Below are positions 17,018-26,847 of a stretch of 44,658 bases of DNA, in pieces. The translations under genes were made by a program, and so were the position numbers. The notes under the pieces were generated by a model. That model ran no database searches. It was not told the DNA's origin and saw nothing but the letters and a program-made list of their open reading frames with translations. Within the stretch, counting starts at the first letter, position 1; every line of letters starts with the position of its first letter. Source of the DNA: an uncultured Bacilli bacterium (lineage in GTDB: Bacteria > Bacillota_I > Bacilli_A > RF39 > UBA660); the NCBI GenBank assembly GCA_947589195.1, contig CANPZX010000005.1:1-44658 (forward strand). Reading direction: 5' to 3'.

Positions 17018-20000
17018 TTAATCCTTTAAGGTAAATCCTGAGAATGTAAAGCTATTTGAACCCCACCAAGAATTACTATCGCCGCCAAATTCGGTATATA
17101 TATCTACATTTCCGGTAAGTGATGATACATTTAACGTTATATTTCGAGCTACATTATTATAGTAATTATCATATAAATAATCATCATTAAATAAGTTATA
17201 CCTATTCCCATATGCTAATAATCCACCATAAGCATACTCGGTATAATCCTCACCATAGTGTCCTTGTCTATTCCATCTTCTTGTTAGATAAATATCATAT
17301 GAGGTTGAACCTATATGGATTGTATAGTATACATCACAATGACAGAACGATCCACCACCACAAGTACACCAAACACCATTATTACCTGTAGGTCTTAGAT
17401 TAGCAGTAACTGTAAAGGATAGAGTATTACAATCGGTAATATTAACATTGGTTGCAACGTTATGTCTCATCGATGGTCGTGGCGTTGATTGTGATGAATA
17501 AGTATGTGTAAATCCACCAAAATAATAATTACAATTAGTACATTTTTGCGTATTACATGATTGACTTAAACTAGAAGTAATCAAAGCACAATTATTAGTT
17601 CGATATTGAACCCCACCATCACAATCTTTACTACAAGCTCCCCAAGCATTGTAATGATTAGCTCCATCAGCAGTAGAACCTAAATAATATGGATCAGATC
17701 GGTTTCCTAAACCATCTACCGCGATCGCCCAAGCATAATAACTAGTTCCACAACTTCGCCTGAAAGACATACTAGAAGAGAATCCTGAATCATTTTTCGA
17801 AGGATCAGTTACATTATTTTTAATAATGTATTGATAAGTTATATTACCAACACCACGATCGGTACTACCTCCAGCTGGAATTTGAACCGATCCAGTGCTA
17901 TTACTTCCCGATACACCACCAATGGCTCCTCTAGTTGGTTTAGTCGGAGGTTCTTTATCAACATAAACACTTGCTGACTTACTACAATTTTTCTTATTAC
18001 CAACGGCATCACTAACTTCACCACTTAAACTAGCTGTACTTGTTGTTCCACTAGTATAAGGCCAACTATAGCTTGAGGAACTACCACTACCACTATTAAC
18101 ATCAACACCTGTTAAAGTAATGGTTCGACTACTATTAGTCCAACTATAACCTTCGCCACCCCAACTACAATTTGGAGCTTCTTTATCGACATAAACACTT
18201 GCTGTTTTACTACAAGTTCTTGTATTTCCCGCGCTATCACTAATAGCATAACTTAAATTAGCTGTACCTGTTGTTCCACTTGTATAACTCCAACTATTGG
18301 TTGAGGAACTACCACTACCATTATTAACATCGACACCTTTTACAGTAATAATTCGATTACCATTTGTCCAATTATATCCTTCACCACTCCAACTACAATC
18401 TGGAGCTTCTTTATCAACATAAACACTTGCTGTTTTACTACAAGTTCTTGTATTTCCCACGGCATCCTTTACTTCTTTTGATAAACTAACCGTACTTGTT
18501 GTCCCGCTATTATAAGCCCAACTATAGCTTGAGGAACTACCACTACCTTTATCACTACCTACTAAAGTAACCGTTCGATTATTTTTGGTCCAAGTATTAT
18601 TTTCACCACTCCAACTACATTCTGGAGCATCCTTATCAACATAAACGCTAGCTGATTTACTACAATTAGTAGTATTACCAACCGCATCACTAATCGTCTC
18701 ACTTAAAGCTATAGTACTTGTTGTTCCACTTGTAAAACTCCAATCTTTCGAGTAACTACTGCCACTACCATTATTAACATCGACACCTTTTAACGTAATA
18801 GTTCGATTACTATTGGTCCAACCATAACCTTCACCACTCCAACTACAACTTGGTCCTTCTTTATCAACATAGACACTTGCTGTTTTACTACAAGTAGTTG
18901 TATTACCAACCGCATCACTAATAACATAACTTAAACTAGCTGTACTCGTTGTTCCCCTAGTATAAATCCAACTATTACCACTATTAGTTCCTATACCACT
19001 ACCACTATTTACATCGGAGCCTTTTAACGTAATAGTTCGATTACTATTGGTCCAAGTATTATTTTCACCACTCCAACTACAACTTGGTCCTTCTTTATCA
19101 ACATAAACATTAACCGTTTTCGTACAAACTCGACTATTACCAACCGCATCAGCAACCGTATAAGTTAAACTATCCGTTTTGGTTGTTCCTGAAGAATAAG
19201 TCTTAGGGAAATTAGAACTACTACCACTACCATTATTTACATCAGCACCTTTTAACGTAATAGTTCGATTATTTCTTGTCCAAACACTATCTTCGCCACT
19301 CCAACTACAATTTGGAGCTTCTTTATCGACATAAACGCTAGCTGATTTACTACAAGTTTTGGTATTACCAACCGCATCACTAATCGTCTCACTTAAAGCT
19401 ATAGTACTTGTTGTGCCACTAGTATAATTCCAATCTTTCGAATAACTACTGCCACTACCATTATTAACATCGACACCTTTTAACGTAATAGTTCGATTAT
19501 TTTTCGTCCAAGAATTACCTTCACCACTCCAACTACAATTTGGGGCTTCTTTATCGACATAAACATCCGCGGTTTTACTACAAGTAGTAGTATTACCAAC
19601 CGCATCACTAATAACATAATTTACTTTAGATGTAGATGTTGTTCCGGATAAATAACTCCAACTATTACCATTATTAGTTCCCATACCACTACCATTATTA
19701 ACATCGACACCTTTTAACGTAATAGTTCGACTATTTTTGGTCCAAGTATTACCTTCACCACTCCAACTACAACTTGGTCCTTCTTTATCAACATAAACAT
19801 TAACCGTTTTCGTACAAACTCGACTATTACCAACCGCATCAGTAATCGTATAAGTTAAACTTTCTGTTTTCGTGGTTCCTGAAGTATAATTCTTAGGGAA
19901 ATTAGAACTACTGCCACTACCATTATTAACATCGATACCTTTTAATGTAATAGTTCGATTATTTCTTGTCCAAACACTTTCTTCACCACTCCAACTACAA

Positions 20001-21430
20001 TTTGGAGCTTCTTTATCGACATAAACATCTACCGTTTTCGTACAAACTCGACTATTACCAACCGCATCAGTAACCGTATAAGTTAAACTTTCTGTAGTAG
20101 TAGTTCCAGCTGAATAAGTTTTAGGAAAATTAGAATTACTACCACTGCCATTATTAACATCGACACCTTTTAACGTAATAGTTCGATTATTACCCGTCCA
20201 AGTTTTATCTTCCCCAGTCCAACTACAATCAGGAGCTTCATTATCAATATAAACATTAACATCTTTTTCACAAGTTGTTTTATTCCCCGCTGCATCAGTT
20301 ATTTCATAACTTAAATGGGAACTACCAACTGTCCCAGTGCTAAATGTTTGACTAAATGAAGATGTGCTACCACTTTCATTATCTACACCCTCTAAAGTAA
20401 TAGTTCTACTTCCTTTAATCCACGATTCACTTTCACCACTCCATTTACAAGTAGGGGCTACTTTATCAACTCTTGAAACTTCAATAGTTTTAGTACTTAT
20501 ATCTTCACTTAAATTTCCTACATTATCTTTTACACATACATAATATTTTCCATTATCTAACTCTTTTTCATAATTATCTACTCCCGCAACATAAGAAGCA
20601 TTTTTACAATCATTACTTGTTCCAATATAATATCCGTATACTCCTGAACCATTTCTATCTGTAGCACTTACTTTTACCTTTTTATTTTTATTGACATAAA
20701 CTCCTTCATTTTCCACTTTAGTTTCATCAGTAAAAACAACCGGGCTTTGTTTATCTATTTTAACGCTTGTTCTAGCTTGATAAATAGTTCCACTTTTTAA
20801 AGCAACTTCTACACTATATGGCGTATTCATAATTTGAGAAGCCGTAACTAATTTTTCTTTTTTACTATCAAAGTCCCCATTAACAATAACGTCTTCTCTT
20901 CCACCATTACTTATCCAAGTTATTTTAGCAATATTATTTTTATCAATAGTTGTATCTTTAAAGCTTAAAAATAAACTTAAATTATTTTTAGTCCATTCAT
21001 TAGCTTGAACTTCTTTTCTTGAACCTTCTTCATACTTAATAATTTCCAAGTTAATATTTCGTACATCAACATTGCCTAAATCACATTCTTCATCTTCACT
21101 ATATTCAGCATAATAATTATTATTATCAAATCTTATTGTAACTAAATGACAATTTAAAGAAGAATTATCAACAGGATTTTCAACTTTGCCTTCATTAGTA
21201 TCCGCAGGCAAATAACCTTTTTCCATTAATTCATTAACATTGGTTGTCAAATATCCTGTATCTGATGCATAATTAGCTGCCGCTGTTTCAATTCGACTTA
21301 TTTTATTTTCTAAAGCCGTTTGTTTCATCTTTAATGAAACATTTCCATAACCGATTGTTGCTAAAGTTGTAAGTATTGATAACACTACAATTGAAGCTAA
21401 CAATTCTACTAAGGTAAATCCTTTTTTCAT
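17018..21430 (-). CDS. Giant type IV pilin-like adhesin with 11 repeats and a TSP1-like module
   Basis: The protein has 1470 residues. The start MKKGFTLVELLASIVVLSIL is a type IV prepilin N-terminus (cleavage after Gly4, Glu at +5) and is followed by a pilin-like helix to about 60. Residues 100-320 are beta-rich. Residues about 326-1157 hold eleven repeats of about 76 residues; each starts PxCSWSGE, has RTITLKGVDVNNGSG in the middle, and ends DAVGNxxxC...VYVDKEA, with one Cys near each end. Residues about 1260-1296 (AWGACSKDCDGG, then cysteines) resemble a thrombospondin type 1 repeat. A Cys-, Tyr- and Gly-rich C-terminal domain follows. It is probably a surface-exposed pseudopilin adhesin. 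A TATAAT -10 lies upstream (about 21454-21459). Confidence 0.75.
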   Translation of the reverse strand: MKKGFTLVELLASIVVLSILTTLATIGYGNVSLKMKQTALENKISRIETAAANYASDTGYLTTNVNELMEKGYLPADTNEGKVENPVDNSSLNCHLVTIRFDNNNYYAEYSEDEECDLGNVDVRNINLEIIKYEEGSRKEVQANEWTKNNLSLFLSFKDTTIDKNNIAKITWISNGGREDVIVNGDFDSKKEKLVTASQIMNTPYSVEVALKSGTIYQARTSVKIDKQSPVVFTDETKVENEGVYVNKNKKVKVSATDRNGSGVYGYYIGTSNDCKNASYVAGVDNYEKELDNGKYYVCVKDNVGNLSEDISTKTIEVSRVDKVAPTCKWSGESESWIKGSRTITLEGVDNESGSTSSFSQTFSTGTVGSSHLSYEITDAAGNKTTCEKDVNVYIDNEAPDCSWTGEDKTWTGNNRTITLKGVDVNNGSGSNSNFPKTYSAGTTTTESLTYTVTDAVGNSRVCTKTVDVYVDKEAPNCSWSGEESVWTRNNRTITLKGIDVNNGSGSSSNFPKNYTSGTTKTESLTYTITDAVGNSRVCTKTVNVYVDKEGPSCSWSGEGNTWTKNSRTITLKGVDVNNGSGMGTNNGNSWSYLSGTTSTSKVNYVISDAVGNTTTCSKTADVYVDKEAPNCSWSGEGNSWTKNNRTITLKGVDVNNGSGSSYSKDWNYTSGTTSTIALSETISDAVGNTKTCSKSASVYVDKEAPNCSWSGEDSVWTRNNRTITLKGADVNNGSGSSSNFPKTYSSGTTKTDSLTYTVADAVGNSRVCTKTVNVYVDKEGPSCSWSGENNTWTNSNRTITLKGSDVNSGSGIGTNSGNSWIYTRGTTSTASLSYVISDAVGNTTTCSKTASVYVDKEGPSCSWSGEGYGWTNSNRTITLKGVDVNNGSGSSYSKDWSFTSGTTSTIALSETISDAVGNTTNCSKSASVYVDKDAPECSWSGENNTWTKNNRTVTLVGSDKGSGSSSSYSWAYNSGTTSTVSLSKEVKDAVGNTRTCSKTASVYVDKEAPDCSWSGEGYNWTNGNRIITVKGVDVNNGSGSSSTNSWSYTSGTTGTANLSYAISDSAGNTRTCSKTASVYVDKEAPNCSWGGEGYSWTNSSRTITLTGVDVNSGSGSSSSYSWPYTSGTTSTASLSGEVSDAVGNKKNCSKSASVYVDKEPPTKPTRGAIGGVSGSNSTGSVQIPAGGSTDRGVGNITYQYIIKNNVTDPSKNDSGFSSSMSFRRSCGTSYYAWAIAVDGLGNRSDPYYLGSTADGANHYNAWGACSKDCDGGVQYRTNNCALITSSLSQSCNTQKCTNCNYYFGGFTHTYSSQSTPRPSMRHNVATNVNITDCNTLSFTVTANLRPTGNNGVWCTCGGGSFCHCDVYYTIHIGSTSYDIYLTRRWNRQGHYGEDYTEYAYGGLLAYGNRYNLFNDDYLYDNYYNNVARNITLNVSSLTGNVDIYTEFGGDSNSWWGSNSFTFSGFTLKD
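17955..20455 (-). repeat. Eleven tandem 228-base-class Ig-like coding repeats
   Basis: Eleven units of about 222-234 bases each encode a two-cysteine domain. Units 3-4-5 and 6-7-8 are pairwise alike: 3 and 6 share SVWTRNN and SSNFPK, 4 and 7 share the GxGTNxGNSW insertion, and 5 and 8 share SSYSKDW. This indicates duplication of a three-unit block of about 690 bases. Units 1 and 2 are the most divergent. Confidence 0.9.
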
Positions 21431-21475
21431 TTATCATCACTCTACTTTTTTCCATTATATAATAAATTTTCCATT

Positions 21476-21509
21476 AAAAAAAGTCAAAATTCACATTTTC
21501 TTGACTTTT
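21476..21509 (-). terminator. Terminator of trmB
   Basis: On the minus strand, AAAAGTCAA and TTGACTTTT form a 9-base stem followed by more Ts. The hairpin overlaps the last trmB codons. Confidence 0.8.
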
Positions 21510-22120
21510 AAGTAATTTATTTTTAATCCTTTACTTTTAAATTTTTGTTCATATTCGGTTTCAATATTAGAAATATTCGTATTAGCTAAATCTAAAGATA
21601 CTTCTAAAAACTCATAACCAAAATTATTTAAATTCTTTAAACTACTGGCAAATAAGATTAAATTATCGGTTTTTTGAATGATTAATTTTTCTGCTTTAAA
21701 AATATTTTCATATATATTTAAGAAAAAAGGGCTTGTTAAACGGCGATTAGCATGTCTATTTTTGGGCCAGGGATCCGAAAAATTTAAATATAAACAATTT
21801 ATTTCATGAACAAATATATTAGCTAAATTTTTAGCATCCGCAACTATAAATTTTAAATTAGGTAAGGCTTCCTCTTCCATTTTTTCTAAAGCCCTTATTA
21901 TAATACTTTCATATTTTTCTAACCCAATAAAATTAATATCGGGATTATTCTTGGCCATTTCATAAATAAATTTACCTTTACCTGTTCCAATTTCTAAATG
22001 AAGGGGATTATCATTATTAAATAACTCTTTAAATTTATGACAATATTTTTCGGGTTCTAAAATAATATATGGGGATGCTAAAATTTTTTCATGAGCATCT
22101 TTTACATGTCTTAAACGCAT
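21491..22120 (-). CDS. trmB: tRNA (guanine-N7-)-methyltransferase
   Basis: The protein is 209 residues from ATG 22120. It starts MRLRHVKDA, as the family does; an in-frame GTG three codons earlier is less likely. TrmB methylates G46 of tRNA with S-adenosylmethionine. The SAM loop is HLEIGTGKGKF (about 41-51). The family motif NFSDPWPKNRHANRRL is at 113-128, followed by a C-terminal half of usual length. It stands as a single gene between divergent and convergent neighbours. Confidence 0.93.
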   Translation of the reverse strand: MRLRHVKDAHEKILASPYIILEPEKYCHKFKELFNNDNPLHLEIGTGKGKFIYEMAKNNPDINFIGLEKYESIIIRALEKMEEEALPNLKFIVADAKNLANIFVHEINCLYLNFSDPWPKNRHANRRLTSPFFLNIYENIFKAEKLIIQKTDNLILFASSLKNLNNFGYEFLEVSLDLANTNISNIETEYEQKFKSKGLKINYLKVKKM

Positions 22121-22176
22121 ATTTATCACTACTTTCTAAACTAAAACATATATTAAAATAAAGGGAGGATTTGTAA

Positions 22177-22491
22177 ATGAGAAAGGATCGCAACACCTTC
22201 TTTAGTGAAGCTGGATTTAATCAAAGTAATTTTATACCTAACTATCCTATGGGAGGCAATTTAAGTCAAGCTCAAGCAAGTCAAAGTTTTTATTCGGGAC
22301 CTGCCCCATTAATGAATCAAGGAATGAATAATTATGGTGGTAATGATTACATGAGTGAAATTGAATCCAGATTATCTAAAATTGAAAGACAATTAAATCG
22401 AATGGATGCTAGAATTAATAAACTAGAAACTAAAGGGTTAGTTTCCACGGAAAATTATGATAGTACTACGAATAATATGTATATGCTCTAA
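22177..22491 (+). CDS. Small protein with C-terminal coiled coil
   Basis: The protein has 104 residues. Residues 1-58 are rich in Asn, Gln, Ser, Gly and Met with aromatic residues and no clear fold. Residues about 60-90 (SEIESRLSKIERQLNRMDARI) form an evident heptad coiled coil. It has no signal peptide or membrane segment. The GGGAGG ribosome binding site and a strong terminator support a real gene. The layout resembles small structural or coat-type proteins, but function is unknown. Its stop overlaps the convergent flippase stop. Confidence 0.6.
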   Translation: MRKDRNTFFSEAGFNQSNFIPNYPMGGNLSQAQASQSFYSGPAPLMNQGMNNYGGNDYMSEIESRLSKIERQLNRMDARINKLETKGLVSTENYDSTTNNMYML

Positions 22492-24131
22492 TCAATGCTT
22501 ACCTTATTAAGGGTAAGTTTTTTAATTATTTTATTTAAATAAGATTTACCAAATATATCCGTTAAAATGCCCATTTTATAAGCGATTGTTAAATAAACAA
22601 TGGCCCCGGCAAGACTATTAACCGCGATATAAAGAATACAAGATAAACGACTTTCGAGATTAACATTTAAAATTAATTTTAAACCTAAGACAGTCATAAT
22701 CATAAATATAGTTGGCACTAAGATTTTAAATGTTGTTTTATAAGTTTCTTGATATTTTAAATGATGTTCTTTCTTTAAAGTACCTAAAGCAATTATAATC
22801 CCCGTAGTATAGCCTAAAAATGTCGCCACAATCGCTCCTAAGAAAGGTGGTAATTTTAAGTAATTAAATAATAACATCATCGGAATATCTAAAGCCATAT
22901 TGGTTATAAAAGAACCAATCGTACTTAAATAAACCGCTTTAAATTTATTAACTCCTTGTAAGGTGGAAGATGCCACCGTAAATAAGTTAAAAACTAAGGA
23001 GACAAAGATATGTAAAGAGAAAATTAATGGTCCATAAGTACTTACGCCATAAAAGACACGCCAAACACTTTTCGAAAGCAAAGCAAGACCGACACACATT
23101 GGAATACAAACGACTAAAATTATTTGTAAAGCTTTATTTAATTTATCGTTAACTTCTGACCATTTATTTAAAGTATAAGCACCAACAATCGTGGGAATTA
23201 AACTCGTCGTCATCCCAATTGCCACTGAATTCACAATCATACTTATTTTCGCACTCCAAGTGGTAATTGCTGTCGCGGCAAACTCAATCGTTGCTGGTTC
23301 AACTCCAATTTTTTCTAAAGTTCGAAAGATTAAAACCATATCGCCAAAATTATTAATCGAAGCCGCAATAGCAATTATAATAAAAGGAATAGCATAAGTA
23401 ATAATTTTTTTACCTATTTCTTTATTAGTAATTTTATCTTGAGGATATGTTTTATCTAAATTTAAAACTTTTTTATTTTTATGCATTTTAATTATAATGT
23501 ATAAAACCGCGGAAACTCCTCCAGCACAAGCCCCAAAAACGGCAATTCCAATTGTAGTTGTTAAGGATAAATTAAATACTTTTAAAGCTAAAAAACTTCC
23601 TAAAAGAATAAAGGCAATTCTAATTATTTGTTCGATTACTTGACTAAATGAAGGAATACTAATGATATTATGTCCTTGTAAATAACCTTTGGTAATACTT
23701 AAAAATGGAATTACTAAAATAGCAAAGGAAACCGCCCGAATAACCAAAGCAACATCATTAATGCTTGTACCACCTTCTAAGTTACCTAAAATTAAAGAAG
23801 CAATAGGTTTAGCAAAGATAAATAAAATTAAAAAGATAATAGCCGAAATAAATGTACAAATCTTTTTCCCTATTTTATAAGCTCTTATTTTGGCATCATA
23901 CATTTTTAACGTATTAAATTCTTTAATTACTTTACTAATCGCAAAAGGTAAACCAGCACTAGAAATATCTAAGAAAATAATATAAATATTATAACCATAA
24001 GCATAAAGATTACTTCCCGCTTCCCCCACTAATTGATAAAAGGGAATTACATAAAGCATGCCCATTATTTTGGTTATAAAAATAGCAATAGTTGCAATAA
24101 CGGTTCCTTCAATAAACGAACTTTTTTTCAA
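22488..24131 (-). CDS. SpoVB/YtgP-type MOP superfamily lipid-linked sugar flippase
   Basis: The protein has 547 residues with about 14 hydrophobic helices. The N-terminus MKKSSFIEGTVIATIAIFITK and the segment AYGYNIYIIFLDISSAGLPF match the SpoVB/YtgP family, and the length equals Bacillus YtgP (about 544). Such proteins flip undecaprenyl-linked intermediates; YtgP is a proposed lipid II flippase. It could serve peptidoglycan or another surface polymer. It is probably transcribed with the small Cse60-like gene 12 bases upstream. Confidence 0.8.
   Translation of the reverse strand: MKKSSFIEGTVIATIAIFITKIMGMLYVIPFYQLVGEAGSNLYAYGYNIYIIFLDISSAGLPFAISKVIKEFNTLKMYDAKIRAYKIGKKICTFISAIIFLILFIFAKPIASLILGNLEGGTSINDVALVIRAVSFAILVIPFLSITKGYLQGHNIISIPSFSQVIEQIIRIAFILLGSFLALKVFNLSLTTTIGIAVFGACAGGVSAVLYIIIKMHKNKKVLNLDKTYPQDKITNKEIGKKIITYAIPFIIIAIAASINNFGDMVLIFRTLEKIGVEPATIEFAATAITTWSAKISMIVNSVAIGMTTSLIPTIVGAYTLNKWSEVNDKLNKALQIILVVCIPMCVGLALLSKSVWRVFYGVSTYGPLIFSLHIFVSLVFNLFTVASSTLQGVNKFKAVYLSTIGSFITNMALDIPMMLLFNYLKLPPFLGAIVATFLGYTTGIIIALGTLKKEHHLKYQETYKTTFKILVPTIFMIMTVLGLKLILNVNLESRLSCILYIAVNSLAGAIVYLTIAYKMGILTDIFGKSYLNKIIKKLTLNKVSID
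22498..22523 (+). terminator. Terminator after the coiled-coil gene
   Basis: CTTACC / GGGTAAG form a stem followed by six Ts on the plus strand. The hairpin lies inside the 3' end of the convergent flippase gene. Confidence 0.8.
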
Positions 24132-24142
24132 ATTTCATCACT

Positions 24143-24322
24143 TCATTCTTTCGGATAATAAATTATCATCGCGGAAAAACAATATATTTGTTCTTCTCCA
24201 CAAACAGAGATAGCCACTTGATACTTGATATCAATTATATCACTATTTATACTACTTAAAAAGGCATTTACACTTTTTTCTAAATCTTTTTCATGGGATT
24301 CATCAAATAATTTTACTTTCAT
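24143..24322 (-). CDS. Cse60-like small protein
   Basis: I translated this 59-residue gene by hand. It begins MKVKLFDESHEKDLEKSVN and ends CFSAMIIYYPKE, with DIIDIKYQVAIS in the middle. This matches the pattern of the small Bacillus Cse60 family, which is sigma-E-controlled during sporulation in Bacillus and of unknown function. Nothing else in the window shows sporulation, so the gene may have another role here. An AGGTGAAG ribosome binding site precedes the ATG. Confidence 0.7.
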   Translation of the reverse strand: MKVKLFDESHEKDLEKSVNAFLSSINSDIIDIKYQVAISVCGEEQIYCFSAMIIYYPKE

Positions 24323-24427
24323 CGTTTCTTCACCTATTTTAAATTAGCATAATTTATGTAAAAATTTTGGCGAAAAAATTAACCTTTTCTAGGAAGATTA
24401 ACATATTTTTCCTAGAAATTGGCAAAG

Positions 24428-24447
24428 AAAAAACCCAAAAAGGGGTT
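24428..24447 (-). terminator. leuS terminator
   Basis: On the minus strand, AACCC and GGGTT with five Ts in the loop are followed by TTTTTT. The stem starts in the leuS stop codon. Confidence 0.75.
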
Positions 24448-26845
24448 ATTTAACTACAATGTTGACAATTTTATTAGGAATAACAATTATTTTAACAATT
24501 TCTTTATCCGCAATATATCGTTTAACATTTTCTTCATTTAAAGCTTGTTCTTTTATTTTTTCTTCAGTTTCATTTAATAAAATATTGATTGTTCCTCTTA
24601 ATTTACCATTTACTTGAACACCAATGGTAATTTCTTCATCAACACATTTTGCCTCGTCATATTCGGGCCAAGTAGATTCACAAATTGGTTTACCTAACTT
24701 ACATATTTCATTTAGTTCTTCTGTTACATGAGGAGCAAAAGGATTTAATAATTTTAATAACACTAAATATTCATCTTTCGTAAGATTATCTCTTTCACTA
24801 TATTTATTTAATAATGTCATTAAAATAGCTATAGCCGTATTAAATTTCATGGCTTCGATATCTTCACTAACTTTTTTAATTGTTTTATGAATTAATCCTT
24901 CTAATTCACTACTATAACCTTCTTTATCAATTACTTTATCTTTTAAATTATAAACTCTATCAATAAATCTAGATACACCTTTAATAGATGATTCATTCCA
25001 TGGTGCTTCTAATCCATATTCACCCATAAATAAGATATAAGTTCTTAAAGTATCTGCGCCATATTTATCTACTATATCGTTAGGATCTATTACATTACCT
25101 TTACTTTTACTCATTTTTTCACCATCAGGTCCTAAAATAAGTCCTTGAGCTGTTCTTTTTTGATAAGGTTCCTTAGTAGGTACTAAACCTAAATCATATA
25201 AGAAATGATACCAAAATCTTGAATAAATAACGTGTCTTGTTACATGTTCCATACCACCATTATACCAATCGACATTCATCCAATATTTAAGTTTATCAAA
25301 TGATGCGAATTCTTTATCATTATGGGGATCAATATATCTTAGGAAATACCAAGAAGAACCAGCCCATTGAGGCATTGTATCTGTTTCTCTTTTAGCATCC
25401 CCACCACATTTAGGACATTTACAGTTAACAAATGACTCTATTTTAGCTAATGGGCTCTCTCCATCTTGTCCAACTTCAAAATTATCAACTTCTGGTAATT
25501 TTAATGGTAATTCTTCATAAGGTACAGGTACATCTCCACAATGAGGACAATGAATTATGGGAATTGGTTCGCCCCAATATCTTTGACGATTAAATGCCCA
25601 ATCTTGCATTTTATATTGAATAGCTTTTTCTCCAATACCTTTTTTAGTTAAATATTCTATCATTTTACTAATTGATTCTTTTTTATTATTTAATCCAGTT
25701 AAAACGCCAGAATTAATCATTTCTCCATCACCTGTATAGGCCTGTTTAGAAATGTCGCCACCTTTAATTACTTCTATTATTGGTATATTAAATTTTTTAG
25801 CAAAATCATAATCTCTATCATCATGGGCAGGCACAGCCATAATCGCACCGGTTCCATATCCCATCATAACATAATCGGATAAATATATAGGTATTTCTTC
25901 ATTATTAACGGGATTAATAGCTGTTAACCCGATAATTTTTACTCCGGTTTTATCTTTTACTAATTGAGTTCTTTCAAATTCACTTTTATGACTAGCTAAT
26001 TCTCGATATTTATGAATTTCATCCATATTACTAATTATATCTTTATTTTTATCAATTAATGGATGTTCTGGAGCCATAACCATAAATGTTACTCCATATA
26101 ATGTGTCAGGTCTTGTTGTATATATTCTTAAATTATCATCAATTTCTTTTATCTTAAAATCAACAAAAGCTCCTTCTGATTTACCAATCCAATTTTCTTG
26201 TTGGACTTTAATATTTGGTAAATAATCAACTTCTTTTAATCCCTCTAATAATTTTTCGGCATAAGCAGTTATTCTTAAATACCAAACATCTTTTTCTTTT
26301 TGAACTATTTCCGTATGGCAAATATCACATTTTCCTCCTTGAGAATCTTCATTAGATAAAACTACTCGGCAAGAAGGACAATAGTTTACTAAAGTTTTAT
26401 CTCTAAAAACTAGACCATGTTCAAACATTTTTAAGAAAATCCATTGGGTCCATTTATAATAAGATGGATCCGTTGTATCAATTACTCGATCCCAATCAAA
26501 AGAAAAACCAACTTTTTTTAATTGTTCGGCAAAGATTTTAATATTTCTATCCGTTAATACTCGGGGATGAATATTCTGTTTAATTGATGAATTTTCTGTA
26601 GGAAGCCCAAAAGCATCATACCCAATAGGGAATAAAACATTATATCCCTCCATTCTTCTTTTTCTTGCTACTACTTCAAGTCCTGAATAAGCTTTGATAT
26701 GCCCTAAATGCATCCCTACTCCTGATGGATAAGGAAACTCCACTAATGCATAAAACTTCTTTTTATCACTATTATCTATAGCTTTAAAACTTTTATGTTC
26801 ATCCCAATATTTTTGCCATTTCTTTTCTATTTCTTTAAAATTCAT
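24446..26845 (-). CDS. leuS: Leucyl-tRNA synthetase
   Basis: This 799-residue class I aminoacyl-tRNA synthetase charges tRNA-Leu. The HIGH motif is HLGH at 46-49 (YPSGVGMHLGHIKAY). The editing CP1 domain spans about 220-415 (TTRPDTLYGVTF, GYGTGAIMAVPAHDDRD). A zinc-like CPHCG is at about 430, and KMSKS (GEKMSKSKGNVI) is at about 575. The usual C-terminal domain ends NGKLRG and VVK. It is preceded by a membrane-protein gene and a leucine-type T-box, so its expression should rise when charged tRNA-Leu is scarce. Confidence 0.97.
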   Translation of the reverse strand: MNFKEIEKKWQKYWDEHKSFKAIDNSDKKKFYALVEFPYPSGVGMHLGHIKAYSGLEVVARKRRMEGYNVLFPIGYDAFGLPTENSSIKQNIHPRVLTDRNIKIFAEQLKKVGFSFDWDRVIDTTDPSYYKWTQWIFLKMFEHGLVFRDKTLVNYCPSCRVVLSNEDSQGGKCDICHTEIVQKEKDVWYLRITAYAEKLLEGLKEVDYLPNIKVQQENWIGKSEGAFVDFKIKEIDDNLRIYTTRPDTLYGVTFMVMAPEHPLIDKNKDIISNMDEIHKYRELASHKSEFERTQLVKDKTGVKIIGLTAINPVNNEEIPIYLSDYVMMGYGTGAIMAVPAHDDRDYDFAKKFNIPIIEVIKGGDISKQAYTGDGEMINSGVLTGLNNKKESISKMIEYLTKKGIGEKAIQYKMQDWAFNRQRYWGEPIPIIHCPHCGDVPVPYEELPLKLPEVDNFEVGQDGESPLAKIESFVNCKCPKCGGDAKRETDTMPQWAGSSWYFLRYIDPHNDKEFASFDKLKYWMNVDWYNGGMEHVTRHVIYSRFWYHFLYDLGLVPTKEPYQKRTAQGLILGPDGEKMSKSKGNVIDPNDIVDKYGADTLRTYILFMGEYGLEAPWNESSIKGVSRFIDRVYNLKDKVIDKEGYSSELEGLIHKTIKKVSEDIEAMKFNTAIAILMTLLNKYSERDNLTKDEYLVLLKLLNPFAPHVTEELNEICKLGKPICESTWPEYDEAKCVDEEITIGVQVNGKLRGTINILLNETEEKIKEQALNEENVKRYIADKEIVKIIVIPNKIVNIVVK

Positions 26846-26847
26846 TT

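Noticed and set aside
17955-20455. CRISPR-like or mobile-element repeat
   Set aside because: The repeats are long, in frame and encode a consistent domain, so they are internal protein repeats.
24143-24322. Evidence that the organism sporulates (Cse60-like plus SpoVB-like genes)
   Set aside because: Both families occur in non-sporulating Bacillota, and no dedicated sporulation gene is visible here.
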